Shown here one piece after another: positions 1 to 13,560 of a stretch of DNA of 37,683 bases. This DNA comes from Candidatus Roizmanbacteria bacterium GW2011_GWC1_37_12 (lineage in GTDB: Bacteria > Patescibacteriota > Microgenomatia > UBA1406 > GWC2-37-13). Every line of letters starts with the position of its first letter. Position 1 is the stretch's first letter. The stretch covers positions 1-37,683 of the forward strand of contig LBST01000014.1 in the NCBI GenBank assembly GCA_000991135.1, read 5' to 3'. The notes beneath the pieces were generated by a model that had not been told where the DNA came from, did no database searches, and worked only from the letters and a program-made list of their open reading frames with translations. Made by a program: the position numbers and the translations under genes.

Positions 1-5095
<5,095 letters not shown>

Positions 5096-5096
5096 T

Positions 5097-5651
5097 ATGA
5101 ATAAAAACCGCCAATCGATCAGATTAAAAAATTATGATTATTCAAAATCAGGATTATATTTTGTCACAATTTGTACGGAAAACAGGGAATGTTTGTTGGG
5201 AGAAATTGTTGTAGGGGTCGGGCGTGACCGACCCTCATCCATAAAATGTGACCGACCCGTTTCAATGATTTTAAATCAATACGGAAAAATCATTGAAAAC
5301 GTATGGATATCATTACCCAAACATCATCCGGTTGAATTGGACACGTTTCAAATAATGCCAAATCACGTACATTTTATTTTACATATTGTTTCGGGTGCAC
5401 GACCGATGATTACGGGCGCGTCACGCCGCGCCCCTACAGGCACGTTGGGTTTCGTCGTTGGAATGTTCAAAACGGAATGCACAAAACAAATCAATAAATT
5501 ACAAAATACACCTGGTCAAAAAATATTTCAACGCAATTATTACGAACATATAATTCGCACCGAAAACGATTTAAATAAAATACGTGAATATATTATCAAT
5601 AATCCAACAATGTGGGATCGGGATCGAAATAATCCAAAAAATACAATATGA
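5097..5651 (+). CDS. REP-associated tyrosine transposase (RAYT, IS200-like Y1 HUH superfamily)
   Basis: An 184-residue Y1-type transposase. The N-terminus SIRLKNYDYSKSGLYFVTIC, the metal-binding HUH motif (HVH, residues 90/92, in MPNHVHFIL) and the nucleophile region RNYYEHIIR (Tyr148/149) are all present, so it looks intact. Known RAYTs bind and nick REP hairpins. I chose the ATG at 5097, which gives the family-typical start and lies 1 nt after the fibre stop; a TTG at 5085 would overlap that gene. The 3' end overlaps the next gene by 4 nt (ATGA), an unusually tight fit for a transposase. The gene itself contains two REP-like hairpins (5215-5234 and 5414-5433), the second encoding the ASRRAPT stretch common in RAYTs. 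Palindromes of similar design lie in neighbouring genes, which suggests they are its non-autonomous partners (inference). Confidence 0.9.
   Translation: MNKNRQSIRLKNYDYSKSGLYFVTICTENRECLLGEIVVGVGRDRPSSIKCDRPVSMILNQYGKIIENVWISLPKHHPVELDTFQIMPNHVHFILHIVSGARPMITGASRRAPTGTLGFVVGMFKTECTKQINKLQNTPGQKIFQRNYYEHIIRTENDLNKIREYIINNPTMWDRDRNNPKNTI
5215..5234 (+). repeat. REP-like hairpin inside RAYT gene
   Basis: GGGTCGG, a 6-nt loop, then CCGACCC, preceded by GTAG. The second arm sequence GACCGACCC recurs about 15 nt downstream. It is translated in frame (GVGRDRPS). Confidence 0.75.
5414..5433 (+). repeat. REP-like hairpin inside RAYT gene (GGGCGCG/CGCGCCC)
   Basis: Seven-base-pair GC arms with a 6-nt loop (TCACGC), flanked by TAC and CTAC. 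It encodes part of the ASRRAPT segment of the transposase. Its layout matches the palindromes at 5683-5712, 11865-11894 and 12096-12118. Confidence 0.8.
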
Positions 5652-8600
5652 AAAAAACATATCGATACATAAAACATCCATCTGTAAGGGCGATTCATGA
5701 ATCGCCCCTACAAATAATCTGGTCGAATATTGCCAGACGCAAAATAATGCTATTTTCGGTGATTTTTTTAATCATCACCCTGCCTATCTTCTTTTTGGTA
5801 ACAAAATATCAATCAAAAGTTCAGGCGGCGTGGATGAATGATAGCTGGGCTTACAGAACTGGCTTGACAATTGGTAATACAGGAAGTGCAGACAGTGATA
5901 AAAAGGTCAAATTCGATATTGATACGGCAACTCTGATTACGGCCGGAAAGATGCAGGCCGACTGTGGTGATTCAAGATTTACTGATATCAACGGACGTGC
6001 GTTAAAATATTTTATTGACACAGCAGGCGGCACATGCAATACAAATTCAACAGATTACTACGTATTAACACCAACTATAAATTCTGGTAATACTGTTCTT
6101 TACCACTACTACGGAAATCCTTCGGCGCAAAATGGCACCGTTTCCGCCCAATTTTCCCAAGCGACTTTTTCTCCGACTTCCGGACCGTCTGCGGGATCCG
6201 AAGAAAACGGCACCGCCCCGATCTCTTACTGGAAGTTTGATGAGGGATATGGAACGAACGCGAATGATTCTACACAAAACGCCAAAAATGGGACTTTAAC
6301 TGGAGTTCCAGAATGGAAACCGGAATCAGAATGTATCAGCGGTAAATGTCTATTTCTTGATGGAACTAATACTGATTATGTTTCCATTAGTGATAGTGGT
6401 ACGACTGATCCTCTTGATTTGGGAACAAAAAGTTTTACCGTTTCCTACTGGGGAAAAGCTATTGACTATACTTATCCAAAATCACTCTTTCCAATTAAAG
6501 ACGGTAGCGCTCCATATACTTCTGGAGCAGGCCATGAAGGATGGTCAATCTCTGACAATTATTCATCTACCACTGTACGTGTTGCAATTAATGATGGCAC
6601 TAACATGGTCTCAAGTGATATTACTTTAAATTCAGGTAGTCAACCTCCCGATCTTAAAAATAAATGGACTCACTATTCTTTTGTTTTCGATCGCACTAAT
6701 AATCTCGTATATATTTATATAAACGGCATTCAACAAAATAATACATTAAACATATCTTCCGTCACTGGTTCTATTTCTAATACAACCGCTCTACTGATTG
6801 GATATGGAACAGGCTGGAAAACTCATGGTTATATGGATGAATTCAAAATCTACCCCTACGCTCGCACGGCGGCTCAAATTAAATCTGACTTTGCTTCAAA
6901 AGGCTCTGGATCGGTAAAAGGCACAGCTGCTAGTTTAGGATCCAACATCAAAAATCTATCATCTCTTTCCGATGGGTTAGTTGGATATTGGAAGATGGAT
7001 GAGTCAACTACTAATACTTGTACAGGTGGAGTTAACGATTCTTGCGACTCTTCCGGTAACGCCAGCAACGGCGCTTGGAATGGTAATACTACTTCTGCCG
7101 CTGGAAAATTTGGAAATTCTACCACTTATGATGGAATTGATGATTACACTTCGGTGACAGAAAACTCTGCCTGGGAGTTTTCTTCATCTTTTACCTTATC
7201 AACTTGGGTTTATTCCAACGGTACTCAAATTGCTTACGCTGGCATTGTTGCTAAAGATCTATCTAGCAGTATGGGGAATTATGGTTTCTTTTACGATTCT
7301 GGTGGTACTATTGTAAGATTTGGTTTTTATGGAACTAACTCTGTCCAATCAGAAGTTGATACTCAAACCGCTATTCCCACAGGACAATGGGTTCATCTTA
7401 TTGGAGTTTTTGATGATGTAAATAATACTTTGTATATATATCAAAACGGTGAACTAAAAGAAAAAGATACTACCATTACAAATACGCCTTCTACAAATGA
7501 TAACTCTTTAATATTTGGTTCAAGACAGGCTGGTTTATCATCATATGAATTTAACGGCAAAATCGACGAAGCTCGCATATACAACCGCGCCCTCTCCCCC
7601 AAAGAAGTCCGCGATCTGTATAGCTGGGCGCCGGGACCGGCCGGATACTGGAACTTTGATGAAAAAACCGGTGCGTCGGTCAATGATATCAGTGGCAACG
7701 GATACACCGGCACTTGGAATGGGACAGGTGCAAGTCATTGGACGACCGGTAAATTTGGTTCGGCCGGAAATTTTAACGGCACTGATGACTATATTTCTCA
7801 AGGCACCGGTCCAACGATCGTTAACTCTGTTTCCTTTTGGACGTATCCGACCTCAACGACTAATTATTTTGTTGACTTGAACGGATCGGCATATATTTCC
7901 GCTACCTCCGGAACATTATCTGCAACCGGATTTACTTCTCCAACTATTTACGTTAACGGCGTCGTTTCTTCTACTTTAGCTGCTAATCAATGGCAATATA
8001 TAACTGTCACGACCGCAACTAATCTAAATGCTTCCGCCCTTAATTTTGGCAAAATTTCCACTAATTATTTAACCGGCAAACTTGACGAAGTGAGGCTGTA
8101 CAACTACGCCCGGACGCAAAAACAAATCGTCGAAGACATGAACGCCGGCCACCCCGTCGGTGGCTCCCCAGTCGGATCACAACTTGGATATTGGAAGTTT
8201 GATGAGGGGTATGGAGGCACCGCAAACGATACCGTTGCTAACCAGAATTTAACAATAACCAGTGCTTCTTGGACAAATTCTGGTAAATTTAATAAGGCCC
8301 TTAATTTTGATAACGGCGTGGCCGGATCAGAAGCATATTATAATGATGTGACAAGCAGTAAATATGATCTAACTAATGATTTTTCTTTTGGCGCTTGGGT
8401 TTACCGGACCAATTCTCCTTCAAACCAAGCCAGAATTATTAGTAAGGGAGATAAATATTTATTATTTACAACCACTAACAATATTCCCATCTGCTATATG
8501 AACGGTTTAAGTGCAACTAGTTTAACCGCCACATCCGCTCTTCCAGTTAATCAATGGATATATGTCTTATGTACATATAAAGATAATGCCCGAAAACTTT

Positions 8601-10255
8601 ATATCAATGGAATTTTAAACGCCCAAGATACTCCGACGGGAACGATTACGTCTGACAATACTGATTTGGTTGTTGGAAATTATGATGTTCCTTCAGACTC
8701 ATATCGTTTTAGAGGAATAATTGACGAAGTAAAAATTTATAATTCCGCTCTCACGTCAGACGAAATAAAATTGGACTATAACCATGGATCAGCTATGGTT
8801 TTAGGCTCTGTGTCAACCGATTCCACCGGCGCTGTAGCGGATAATTCTTCCGCCCGTGGATATTGCATTCCAGGAGATACGACTTCCTGCTCTGCTCCGG
8901 TTGGAGAGTGGAAGATGGATGAGAAAACCGGCACGAATGCGTATGATACGAGTGGAAATGGATTAACTGGAACATTTACTGGTAGCCCTAGGTGGCGTTC
9001 AGGAAAATTTGGTTCAGGTATTAATTTCGACGGGGGCAATGATTGGTCCGATCTGATCAGTATTCCATATAATTCCGCTACTACTTTTAGCACTAATAAA
9101 GATATCACTATTTCAGCTTGGTTTAAAAGCGCAGGATCCAGTTATACTCAAACAATCTTCGACAGCAGAGATGGGGATATTAATTGGGCTGGTATTGGAC
9201 TTTTTGTTGCTGGAACAGGAGAAGTTTCATATTATATTAGAGACAATGCTGGCCATTTCATTAATAGTGCGACTACCTCAACCTACATAGATAACAAGTG
9301 GCATAATGCCACCTTGGTTGGAGACCGAGACGGTAACGCCGTTCTATATATTGATGGATCAATTAATGTTGGAACTACACAACCAATGTCCACAATAATT
9401 GATATTACCAATGCTCAAAACGATATGTTAGGAAATGCTTGTTGTTCTGCTTCGGCATGGGAAGAATTTCAAGGTTCTATTGATCAAGTTCGTCTTTATA
9501 ACTACGCCCGAACACCTGCCCAGATCGCCTGGGATTATAATCGTGGTGGGCCAGTCGGTTGGTGGAAGATGGATGAATGTCAAGGAATAACAGCAAATGA
9601 TTCTAGTGGGAATGGAAACAATGGAACGATCACGATCGGAGCCACCGGGACCAATACTTCGGCAGGAACTTGCACCGGTTCGGCCGGCGAAGCCTGGAAA
9701 GATGGAGCTACTGGAAAATACAATTCCAGTCTGGAATTCGACGGGACGGATGATTATATTAATGTAGTAGATAACAATTCTTTGGATATGACCACTAATA
9801 TTACCCTATCTGCTTGGATTAAATTGTCAGATTTAACAATCACAAATGCCAATAATATTGTTGCAAAAGGAACTAATGGATACCAATTTACTGTAGGAGA
9901 TAGTAGCAGTCTAAAAGTAGGTTTAGCAAAACAAGATGTAGCCTGGGTAGTGCAATCTAACACAACAATATCTGACACCAACTGGCACTTCGTTTCTGTT
10001 ACTTATAACGGAACTACGGGCAAAGTGTATCTTGATGGAATAGATAGATCTGGTTCCACTAGCATCCAAACATTTTCAAACACTTCTGATAATTTATTTA
10101 TTGGATCAAAAAACCCGGTTACAGCTACCAAATATTTCAACGGCCAGATCGACGATATCCGGGTTTACAATTACGCCCTGACGGCAAATCAGGTGAAAAA
10201 TTTGTATAACGAAAATAGTTCAATTAGATTTGGTCCGGCAACAGGATCGCCATAA
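5648..10255 (+). CDS. Giant surface protein: DUF2341 domain plus six LamG (concanavalin A-like) domains
   Basis: 1535 residues. A basic N-terminus is followed by one hydrophobic segment (residues ~33-52, ending KVQAAW), consistent with a signal anchor and export. Residues ~60-170 match DUF2341 (YRTGLTI, YYGNPSA). Six LamG/LamGL jelly-roll units follow, each opening with a YWKFDE-like motif, at residues ~192, 445, 665, 846, 1085 and 1303, and each closing with an IDE(V/A)RIYNYAR-like strand. Such domains bind glycans or other surface ligands, so an adhesin or cell-surface role is likely. The start codon overlaps the transposase stop (ATGA). Residues ~12-21 (VRAIHESPLQ) are encoded by a REP-like palindrome at 5683-5712, so the cytoplasmic N-terminus is partly repeat-derived. 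The C-terminus ends shortly after the last LamG with no wall-sorting motif. Confidence 0.9.
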   Translation: MKKTYRYIKHPSVRAIHESPLQIIWSNIARRKIMLFSVIFLIITLPIFFLVTKYQSKVQAAWMNDSWAYRTGLTIGNTGSADSDKKVKFDIDTATLITAGKMQADCGDSRFTDINGRALKYFIDTAGGTCNTNSTDYYVLTPTINSGNTVLYHYYGNPSAQNGTVSAQFSQATFSPTSGPSAGSEENGTAPISYWKFDEGYGTNANDSTQNAKNGTLTGVPEWKPESECISGKCLFLDGTNTDYVSISDSGTTDPLDLGTKSFTVSYWGKAIDYTYPKSLFPIKDGSAPYTSGAGHEGWSISDNYSSTTVRVAINDGTNMVSSDITLNSGSQPPDLKNKWTHYSFVFDRTNNLVYIYINGIQQNNTLNISSVTGSISNTTALLIGYGTGWKTHGYMDEFKIYPYARTAAQIKSDFASKGSGSVKGTAASLGSNIKNLSSLSDGLVGYWKMDESTTNTCTGGVNDSCDSSGNASNGAWNGNTTSAAGKFGNSTTYDGIDDYTSVTENSAWEFSSSFTLSTWVYSNGTQIAYAGIVAKDLSSSMGNYGFFYDSGGTIVRFGFYGTNSVQSEVDTQTAIPTGQWVHLIGVFDDVNNTLYIYQNGELKEKDTTITNTPSTNDNSLIFGSRQAGLSSYEFNGKIDEARIYNRALSPKEVRDLYSWAPGPAGYWNFDEKTGASVNDISGNGYTGTWNGTGASHWTTGKFGSAGNFNGTDDYISQGTGPTIVNSVSFWTYPTSTTNYFVDLNGSAYISATSGTLSATGFTSPTIYVNGVVSSTLAANQWQYITVTTATNLNASALNFGKISTNYLTGKLDEVRLYNYARTQKQIVEDMNAGHPVGGSPVGSQLGYWKFDEGYGGTANDTVANQNLTITSASWTNSGKFNKALNFDNGVAGSEAYYNDVTSSKYDLTNDFSFGAWVYRTNSPSNQARIISKGDKYLLFTTTNNIPICYMNGLSATSLTATSALPVNQWIYVLCTYKDNARKLYINGILNAQDTPTGTITSDNTDLVVGNYDVPSDSYRFRGIIDEVKIYNSALTSDEIKLDYNHGSAMVLGSVSTDSTGAVADNSSARGYCIPGDTTSCSAPVGEWKMDEKTGTNAYDTSGNGLTGTFTGSPRWRSGKFGSGINFDGGNDWSDLISIPYNSATTFSTNKDITISAWFKSAGSSYTQTIFDSRDGDINWAGIGLFVAGTGEVSYYIRDNAGHFINSATTSTYIDNKWHNATLVGDRDGNAVLYIDGSINVGTTQPMSTIIDITNAQNDMLGNACCSASAWEEFQGSIDQVRLYNYARTPAQIAWDYNRGGPVGWWKMDECQGITANDSSGNGNNGTITIGATGTNTSAGTCTGSAGEAWKDGATGKYNSSLEFDGTDDYINVVDNNSLDMTTNITLSAWIKLSDLTITNANNIVAKGTNGYQFTVGDSSSLKVGLAKQDVAWVVQSNTTISDTNWHFVSVTYNGTTGKVYLDGIDRSGSTSIQTFSNTSDNLFIGSKNPVTATKYFNGQIDDIRVYNYALTANQVKNLYNENSSIRFGPATGSP
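5683..5712 (+). repeat. REP-like palindrome translated in the N-terminus of the LamG protein
   Basis: A 20-bp perfect palindrome (GGGCGATTCA and its complement) is flanked by TGTA and CTACA. It is read in frame as VRAIHESPLQ. The same palindrome with one mismatch recurs at 11865-11894 in the ligase gene as VRAIHESLLQ. Confidence 0.92.
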
Positions 10256-10269
10256 TTATTGCTATTGAT

Positions 10270-10339
10270 TCTGGATAGGATACTAGATGCTAGATACTGG
10301 ATTATAGATGCTAGATGCTAGATGCTAGATGCTAGATAA
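10270..10339 (+). repeat. Ten-unit heptamer array (TAGATGC-type) upstream of the four-helix gene
   Basis: Ten consecutive 7-nt units, including four perfect TAGATGC copies in a row, fill most of the gap between the LamG gene and the four-helix-bundle gene. This orientation has stops in some frames and here is untranslated. The complementary-sense array lies on the far side of the four-helix gene at 10733-10767. Confidence 0.9.
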
Positions 10340-10342
10340 AAT

Positions 10343-10723
10343 ATGATAAACGTAAAATTAAATACAAATGGAAATAGTTTTGAAAAATTAATCGTTTGGG
10401 AAAAAACCCACCAATTTGTTTTAGAAATCTATTCCATAACAAAAGAATTTCCAAGTGACGAGAAATATCTTTTAGTAAATCAAATAAGAAGATCCTCATC
10501 TTCTATTGCTGCTAATATTGTGGAAGGTAACGAAAGAAAATCAAAAAAAGAATTTATCCAATTTCTTTACACCGCTAAAGCTTCTCTTTCAGAAACCAAA
10601 TATCATCTTTTATTATCAAAAGATTTAAATTATTTAGATAAAAATATTTATGTTAAATTAAATGTACAAGCTAATGAAATTGGCAAATTAATAAATGGTT
10701 TGATTAATTATTTGAAAAAATGA
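10343..10723 (+). CDS. Four-helix bundle protein (S23/IVP family, 23S rRNA intervening-sequence protein type)
   Basis: 126 residues, with the family signature spread over its full length: FEKLIVWEKTHQFVLEIY, the central QIRRSSSSIAANIVEGNER, then EFIQFLYTAKASLSE. Members fold as a helical bundle; they are found in 23S rRNA intervening sequences, as stand-alone genes, and as the Avd accessory of diversity-generating retroelements. The molecular function of stand-alone copies is unknown. No reverse transcriptase or variable-repeat pair is visible here, so an Avd role is not supported. The gene is bracketed by inverted heptamer arrays (10270-10339 and 10733-10767), and its stop overlaps the prepilin ATG by 4 nt, as if gene plus repeats had been inserted as one unit in front of the prepilin gene. 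Confidence 0.9.
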   Translation: MINVKLNTNGNSFEKLIVWEKTHQFVLEIYSITKEFPSDEKYLLVNQIRRSSSSIAANIVEGNERKSKKEFIQFLYTAKASLSETKYHLLLSKDLNYLDKNIYVKLNVQANEIGKLINGLINYLKK

Positions 10724-11469
10724 AAAAGCATCATCTATCATCTAGGATCTATCATCTAGGATCTAACAAGGCTTTCACCCTGATGGAATTATTAGTAGTT
10801 ATTTCTTTATTGGTCATCATTGCCATTATTGTTTTAATCACCCTTAATCCCTGGGGTCAGATAAACAAAGGCAACGACAGCAAAAGAAAACAAGAATTAA
10901 CTCAACTGAATAAAACATTCGAAGATTTTTACAATGACAAAAACTGTTATCCGGCGCCAAGCGAAGTCTGTTACAACGACACCGGCGGGACAACCTGTAA
11001 TATCTGCGGCAGTGAATCGGCTCCGCCTGATTTTGCTAATTTTTCCCCATATCAAAATACCCTTCCCTGCGACCCCCTGCAGCCAACCAAAAAATATCTT
11101 TACCAGGTTGATGATGTTAGCTGCCCTTCTTGGTATCGGATCTATACGACATTATCCAACCAATCCGATCCAATAATTGCCTCCGTCGGGTGCAGCACTG
11201 GCTGTGGCCCGTCACCGGATTTTATTTATGACTACGGGGTTTCCAGCCCCAATACCGGCCTTGAATCCTCGCTGACCGCCTGCCTTACCTCGGGAAGCTG
11301 TGACAATTATTGCTCTTCTATCGGAAAAGCCTGTATTGCCTCGGCCGCTTTTAGCACATATTCTGACGACAGTTGCCAGACTCAATTAGGTATTTGCAGC
11401 GGCCCGACTTGCTGCAGTCAAAATCCTGTTGGCGGTCAGGTTCAGTCGTATAAATGTTTTTGTGAGTAA
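10720..11469 (+). CDS. Type IV prepilin-like (pseudopilin) protein with repeat-derived leader
   Basis: 249 residues. The class III signal is KA|FTLMELL followed by a ~20-residue hydrophobic helix (VVISLLVIIAIIVLITL). Phe at +1 and Glu at +5 are present, while -1 is Ala rather than the usual Gly. The soluble part is Cys-rich (about 18 Cys), so disulfides after export are likely. GspG-like features are a KRKQELTQLNKTFEDFY helix and a CYP segment. Its likely role is as a pilus or secretion-apparatus subunit, or a membrane-tethered surface protein. The leader is about 18 residues long, and residues ~4-16 (HHLSSRIYHLGSN) are encoded by the heptamer array 10733-10767. The start overlaps the preceding four-helix gene (ATGA). 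Confidence 0.8.
   Translation: MKKHHLSSRIYHLGSNKAFTLMELLVVISLLVIIAIIVLITLNPWGQINKGNDSKRKQELTQLNKTFEDFYNDKNCYPAPSEVCYNDTGGTTCNICGSESAPPDFANFSPYQNTLPCDPLQPTKKYLYQVDDVSCPSWYRIYTTLSNQSDPIIASVGCSTGCGPSPDFIYDYGVSSPNTGLESSLTACLTSGSCDNYCSSIGKACIASAAFSTYSDDSCQTQLGICSGPTCCSQNPVGGQVQSYKCFCE
10733..10767 (+). repeat. Heptamer array (ATCTATC/ATCTAGG x5) encoding the prepilin leader
   Basis: Five units: ATCTATC, ATCTAGG, ATCTATC, ATCTAGG, ATCTAAC. It is translated in the one fully open frame as LSSRIYHLGSN. It is roughly complementary in sense to the array at 10270-10339. Confidence 0.92.
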
Positions 11470-11476
11470 AAATTAA

Positions 11477-11485
11477 TGCTATAAT
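11477..11485 (+). promoter_or_regulatory. Extended -10 promoter (TGC-TATAAT) for the ligase-TPR gene
   Basis: TGCTATAAT lies 8 nt after the prepilin stop. No good -35 is visible at 17 nt. The predicted transcript would begin with the palindrome at 11490-11521, so the leader would fold into a stem. Confidence 0.5.
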
Positions 11486-11489
11486 TAAG

Positions 11490-11521
11490 ATCCCTCGTCC
11501 GACGTACGTCGGACTCGGGAT
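11490..11521. repeat. 32-bp palindrome between prepilin and ligase genes
   Basis: An 18-bp perfect palindrome (GTCCGACGT and its complement, 11497-11514) is extended by ATCCC and GGGAT arms. It lies in the 5' leader of the ligase gene. It could act as an mRNA hairpin or be a dispersed mobile palindrome. Confidence 0.8.
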
Positions 11522-11535
11522 GACAGAGGCGCTAT

Positions 11536-13548
11536 ATGAAAAAAATTTTTCTAAATATCATTTTATTTCTTTTTCCCTTTTTTTTTCTTAATGTAACTCA
11601 AGAATATTTTGTCACCAATAAATTATATCTTCTTGGCTTCGGTTCACTTTTCCTCCTACTCATATCAGGAGTAGAATTGCTCCTGACAAAAAAAATCTCT
11701 TGGCAGAAAAACCCTTTTGACAACCTTATTCTTCTTTTTTTGACGTCCGTGGCTGTATCAACTTTGTTTTCTTCACCCAACAAAATCCAGGCGCTTTTAA
11801 ATCCAAATTTTGGATTGGCGATGATGATCTCTTTGGCGGTTTTGTATTTTTATTTGTCTCGGAATGTACGGGCGATTCATGAATCGCTCCTACAATCTAG
11901 GATCTATCATCTAGGATCTATCATCTTGTCTATTATTACAATCATTTTCTATTTCCAACCCTTCAAAAACGTTGCTCTTCCCCAAAATCTTGCCTTTCTA
12001 AAAAATCCCGGATTTACACCGGTTGGCTCTCAATTGGATTTGGCGATCTTGTTGGGATTTTTCATAATTATTGGCATTGTAAATATATTGAAAAAGGGCG
12101 AGAAGACCTCGCCCCTACGATCTATCATCTATCATCTAGGGTCTATCATCTTGCCTCTAACCGCCCTATTTCTAACGATTTATTCATTAATTAAACCTGT
12201 CGGTACAGACGTGATTAATCACGTCTCTACGTTGATTTTGCCGCCATTCCGCCTATCCTGGTTTGCCGCTCTTGAAATTCTAAAAAACCCCGCCTCGGCC
12301 ATAATTGGCATCGGACCTGATAATTTTTCCGCTATTTTTACCCGGGTGAAAGACTTTGCTTATAATCAATCTCCGCTATGGCAAATCAATTCCTTTAATG
12401 TTTCACGTTCGGCGATTCTGCAAATCCTTACCGAAACCGGAATATTTGGTTTATTGACGTTTGGTTTGTTGATTTTTAACGCAATTAAACAATTGGTAAA
12501 GGGCGACCACAAGGGATCGCCCCTACAATTATTTTTATTTCTTTATTTGATCATTTGTTTATTAATTTTTCCTCCTTCTTTAATTCTCTGGTTTTTGTTT
12601 TTCATTTTAATTGCTGAATTATCTAAAATCTATAATCTAGGATCTAACATCAATAAACAGATTATTGATCTTTCCGATCTTCTTCCGATCTGCGTTGGTA
12701 TTGTTATTATTTCCCTAGGCCTAATCGGTGCTTCCGGATATTTTCTCGGCCGCACCTATGCCTCTGAATATTTTTTCAAAAAATCAATTGATGGCATAGC
12801 TCTAAACAACGCTAAATTAGTTTATGACAACCAAAGACAGGCAATTATTTTAAACCCATATATTGAAAGATTTAGAAGCAGTTTTGCCCAGACTAATATT
12901 CTGATTGCCAATAATTTAGCTTTAAAAAATAAAGACGGAAAAATAACAGAGCAGGATCGTCAAACCATTACCCAGGCAATCCAGGCGGGAATTTCTGAAG
13001 GAAAAGTAGTTGTTTCTTTAAATCCTCAAAAAGCCGGGAACTGGCAGAGCCTCGCATCAATTTATGCAAATATTATCAATGCCGCCGCCGGCGCCGACGT
13101 CTGGACGATTTCCGCCTTTCAACGGGCAATTTTAGCTGACCCACAAAATCCGGTTTATCGAGTCAGTTTGGGCGGGGTCTATTATTCTCAAAATAAATAT
13201 GACGATGCTCTAAGATTTTTTGAACAGGCGATTTCCTTAAAACCTGATTGGCCTAATGCCAGTTATAACTATGCCTGGGCAAATTTTCAGAAAAAAAATT
13301 ATCCCCAGGCCGTCAATGCCTTGCAGGCTACCATAAAACTAATCGACCCGAAACTAAATAAAGCCGATTATGATAAAGCGCTGAAAGAATTGGAAGAGTT
13401 CAAAAAAATGCTTCCAAATGAAGACGTCCAGGTCGACCAATCGGGAGAAAAAAACCAGTCGGGCAGTTTGAATTTACCTACACCGCCTACAACTCAAATC
13501 AGCCCGAAGCTGGAGCTACCAAAGGAAGCATCGCCGGAAGCCAAATAA
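11536..13548 (+). CDS. O-antigen ligase/polymerase-like polytopic membrane protein with C-terminal TPRs
   Basis: 670 residues. About ten or more hydrophobic segments occupy residues 1-420. The Wzy_C-like region around nt 12265-12470 (IGIGPDNFSAIF, then SRSAILQILTETGIFGLL) matches the periplasmic-loop and E-x-G motif of O-antigen ligases. After a final TM (~nt 12680-12750) comes a soluble tail with TPRs (YRVSLGGVYYSQNKYDDALRFF, then NASYNYAWANFQKKNYPQAV). In known relatives the enzyme transfers lipid-linked glycans to an acceptor, and TPR forms have been linked to protein or surface-polymer glycosylation; here this is inference. Four palindromes (11865, 12096, 12207, 12501) and three heptamer stretches (11895-11929, 12120-12154, ~12627-12650) are translated in loops between hydrophobic segments, the densest repeat load in the window. 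Confidence 0.82.
   Translation: MKKIFLNIILFLFPFFFLNVTQEYFVTNKLYLLGFGSLFLLLISGVELLLTKKISWQKNPFDNLILLFLTSVAVSTLFSSPNKIQALLNPNFGLAMMISLAVLYFYLSRNVRAIHESLLQSRIYHLGSIILSIITIIFYFQPFKNVALPQNLAFLKNPGFTPVGSQLDLAILLGFFIIIGIVNILKKGEKTSPLRSIIYHLGSIILPLTALFLTIYSLIKPVGTDVINHVSTLILPPFRLSWFAALEILKNPASAIIGIGPDNFSAIFTRVKDFAYNQSPLWQINSFNVSRSAILQILTETGIFGLLTFGLLIFNAIKQLVKGDHKGSPLQLFLFLYLIICLLIFPPSLILWFLFFILIAELSKIYNLGSNINKQIIDLSDLLPICVGIVIISLGLIGASGYFLGRTYASEYFFKKSIDGIALNNAKLVYDNQRQAIILNPYIERFRSSFAQTNILIANNLALKNKDGKITEQDRQTITQAIQAGISEGKVVVSLNPQKAGNWQSLASIYANIINAAAGADVWTISAFQRAILADPQNPVYRVSLGGVYYSQNKYDDALRFFEQAISLKPDWPNASYNYAWANFQKKNYPQAVNALQATIKLIDPKLNKADYDKALKELEEFKKMLPNEDVQVDQSGEKNQSGSLNLPTPPTTQISPKLELPKEASPEAK
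11865..11929 (+). repeat. Composite repeat: REP-like palindrome followed directly by a heptamer array, in frame
   Basis: The palindrome (GGGCGATTCATGAATCGCTC, one mismatch from the 5683 copy) ends in CTACA and is followed without a gap by five heptamers (ATCTAGG, ATCTATC, ATCTAGG, ATCTATC, ATCTTGT). Together they encode VRAIHESLLQ and then SRIYHLGSIIL. Confidence 0.9.
12096..12154 (+). repeat. Second composite palindrome plus heptamer array in the ligase gene
   Basis: GGGCGAG-5 nt-CTCGCCC plus CTAC is followed by ATCTATC, ATCTATC, ATCTAGG, GTCTATC, ATCTTGC. It encodes GEKTSPLRSIIYHLGSIIL. It has the same order and sense as the composite at 11865-11929. Confidence 0.88.
12207..12226. repeat. 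20-bp perfect palindrome (AGACGTGATT/AATCACGTCT) in the ligase gene
   Basis: Flanked by GTAC and CTAC as in the other REP-like copies but with a different core. It is translated as TDVINHVS. The core difference shows that palindromes of one design but different sequence are present. Confidence 0.85.
12501..12524. repeat. REP-like imperfect palindrome (GGGCGA/TCGCCC) in the ligase gene
   Basis: Six-base arms with a 10-nt loop, followed by CCTAC. It is translated as GDHKGSPLQ. Confidence 0.75.
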
Positions 13549-13560
13549 AATAAACATTGG

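Noticed and set aside
10343-10723. Avd-like accessory of a diversity-generating retroelement
   Set aside because: The protein belongs to the related four-helix family, but no reverse transcriptase, template repeat or variable repeat with A-biased substitutions is visible in the window.
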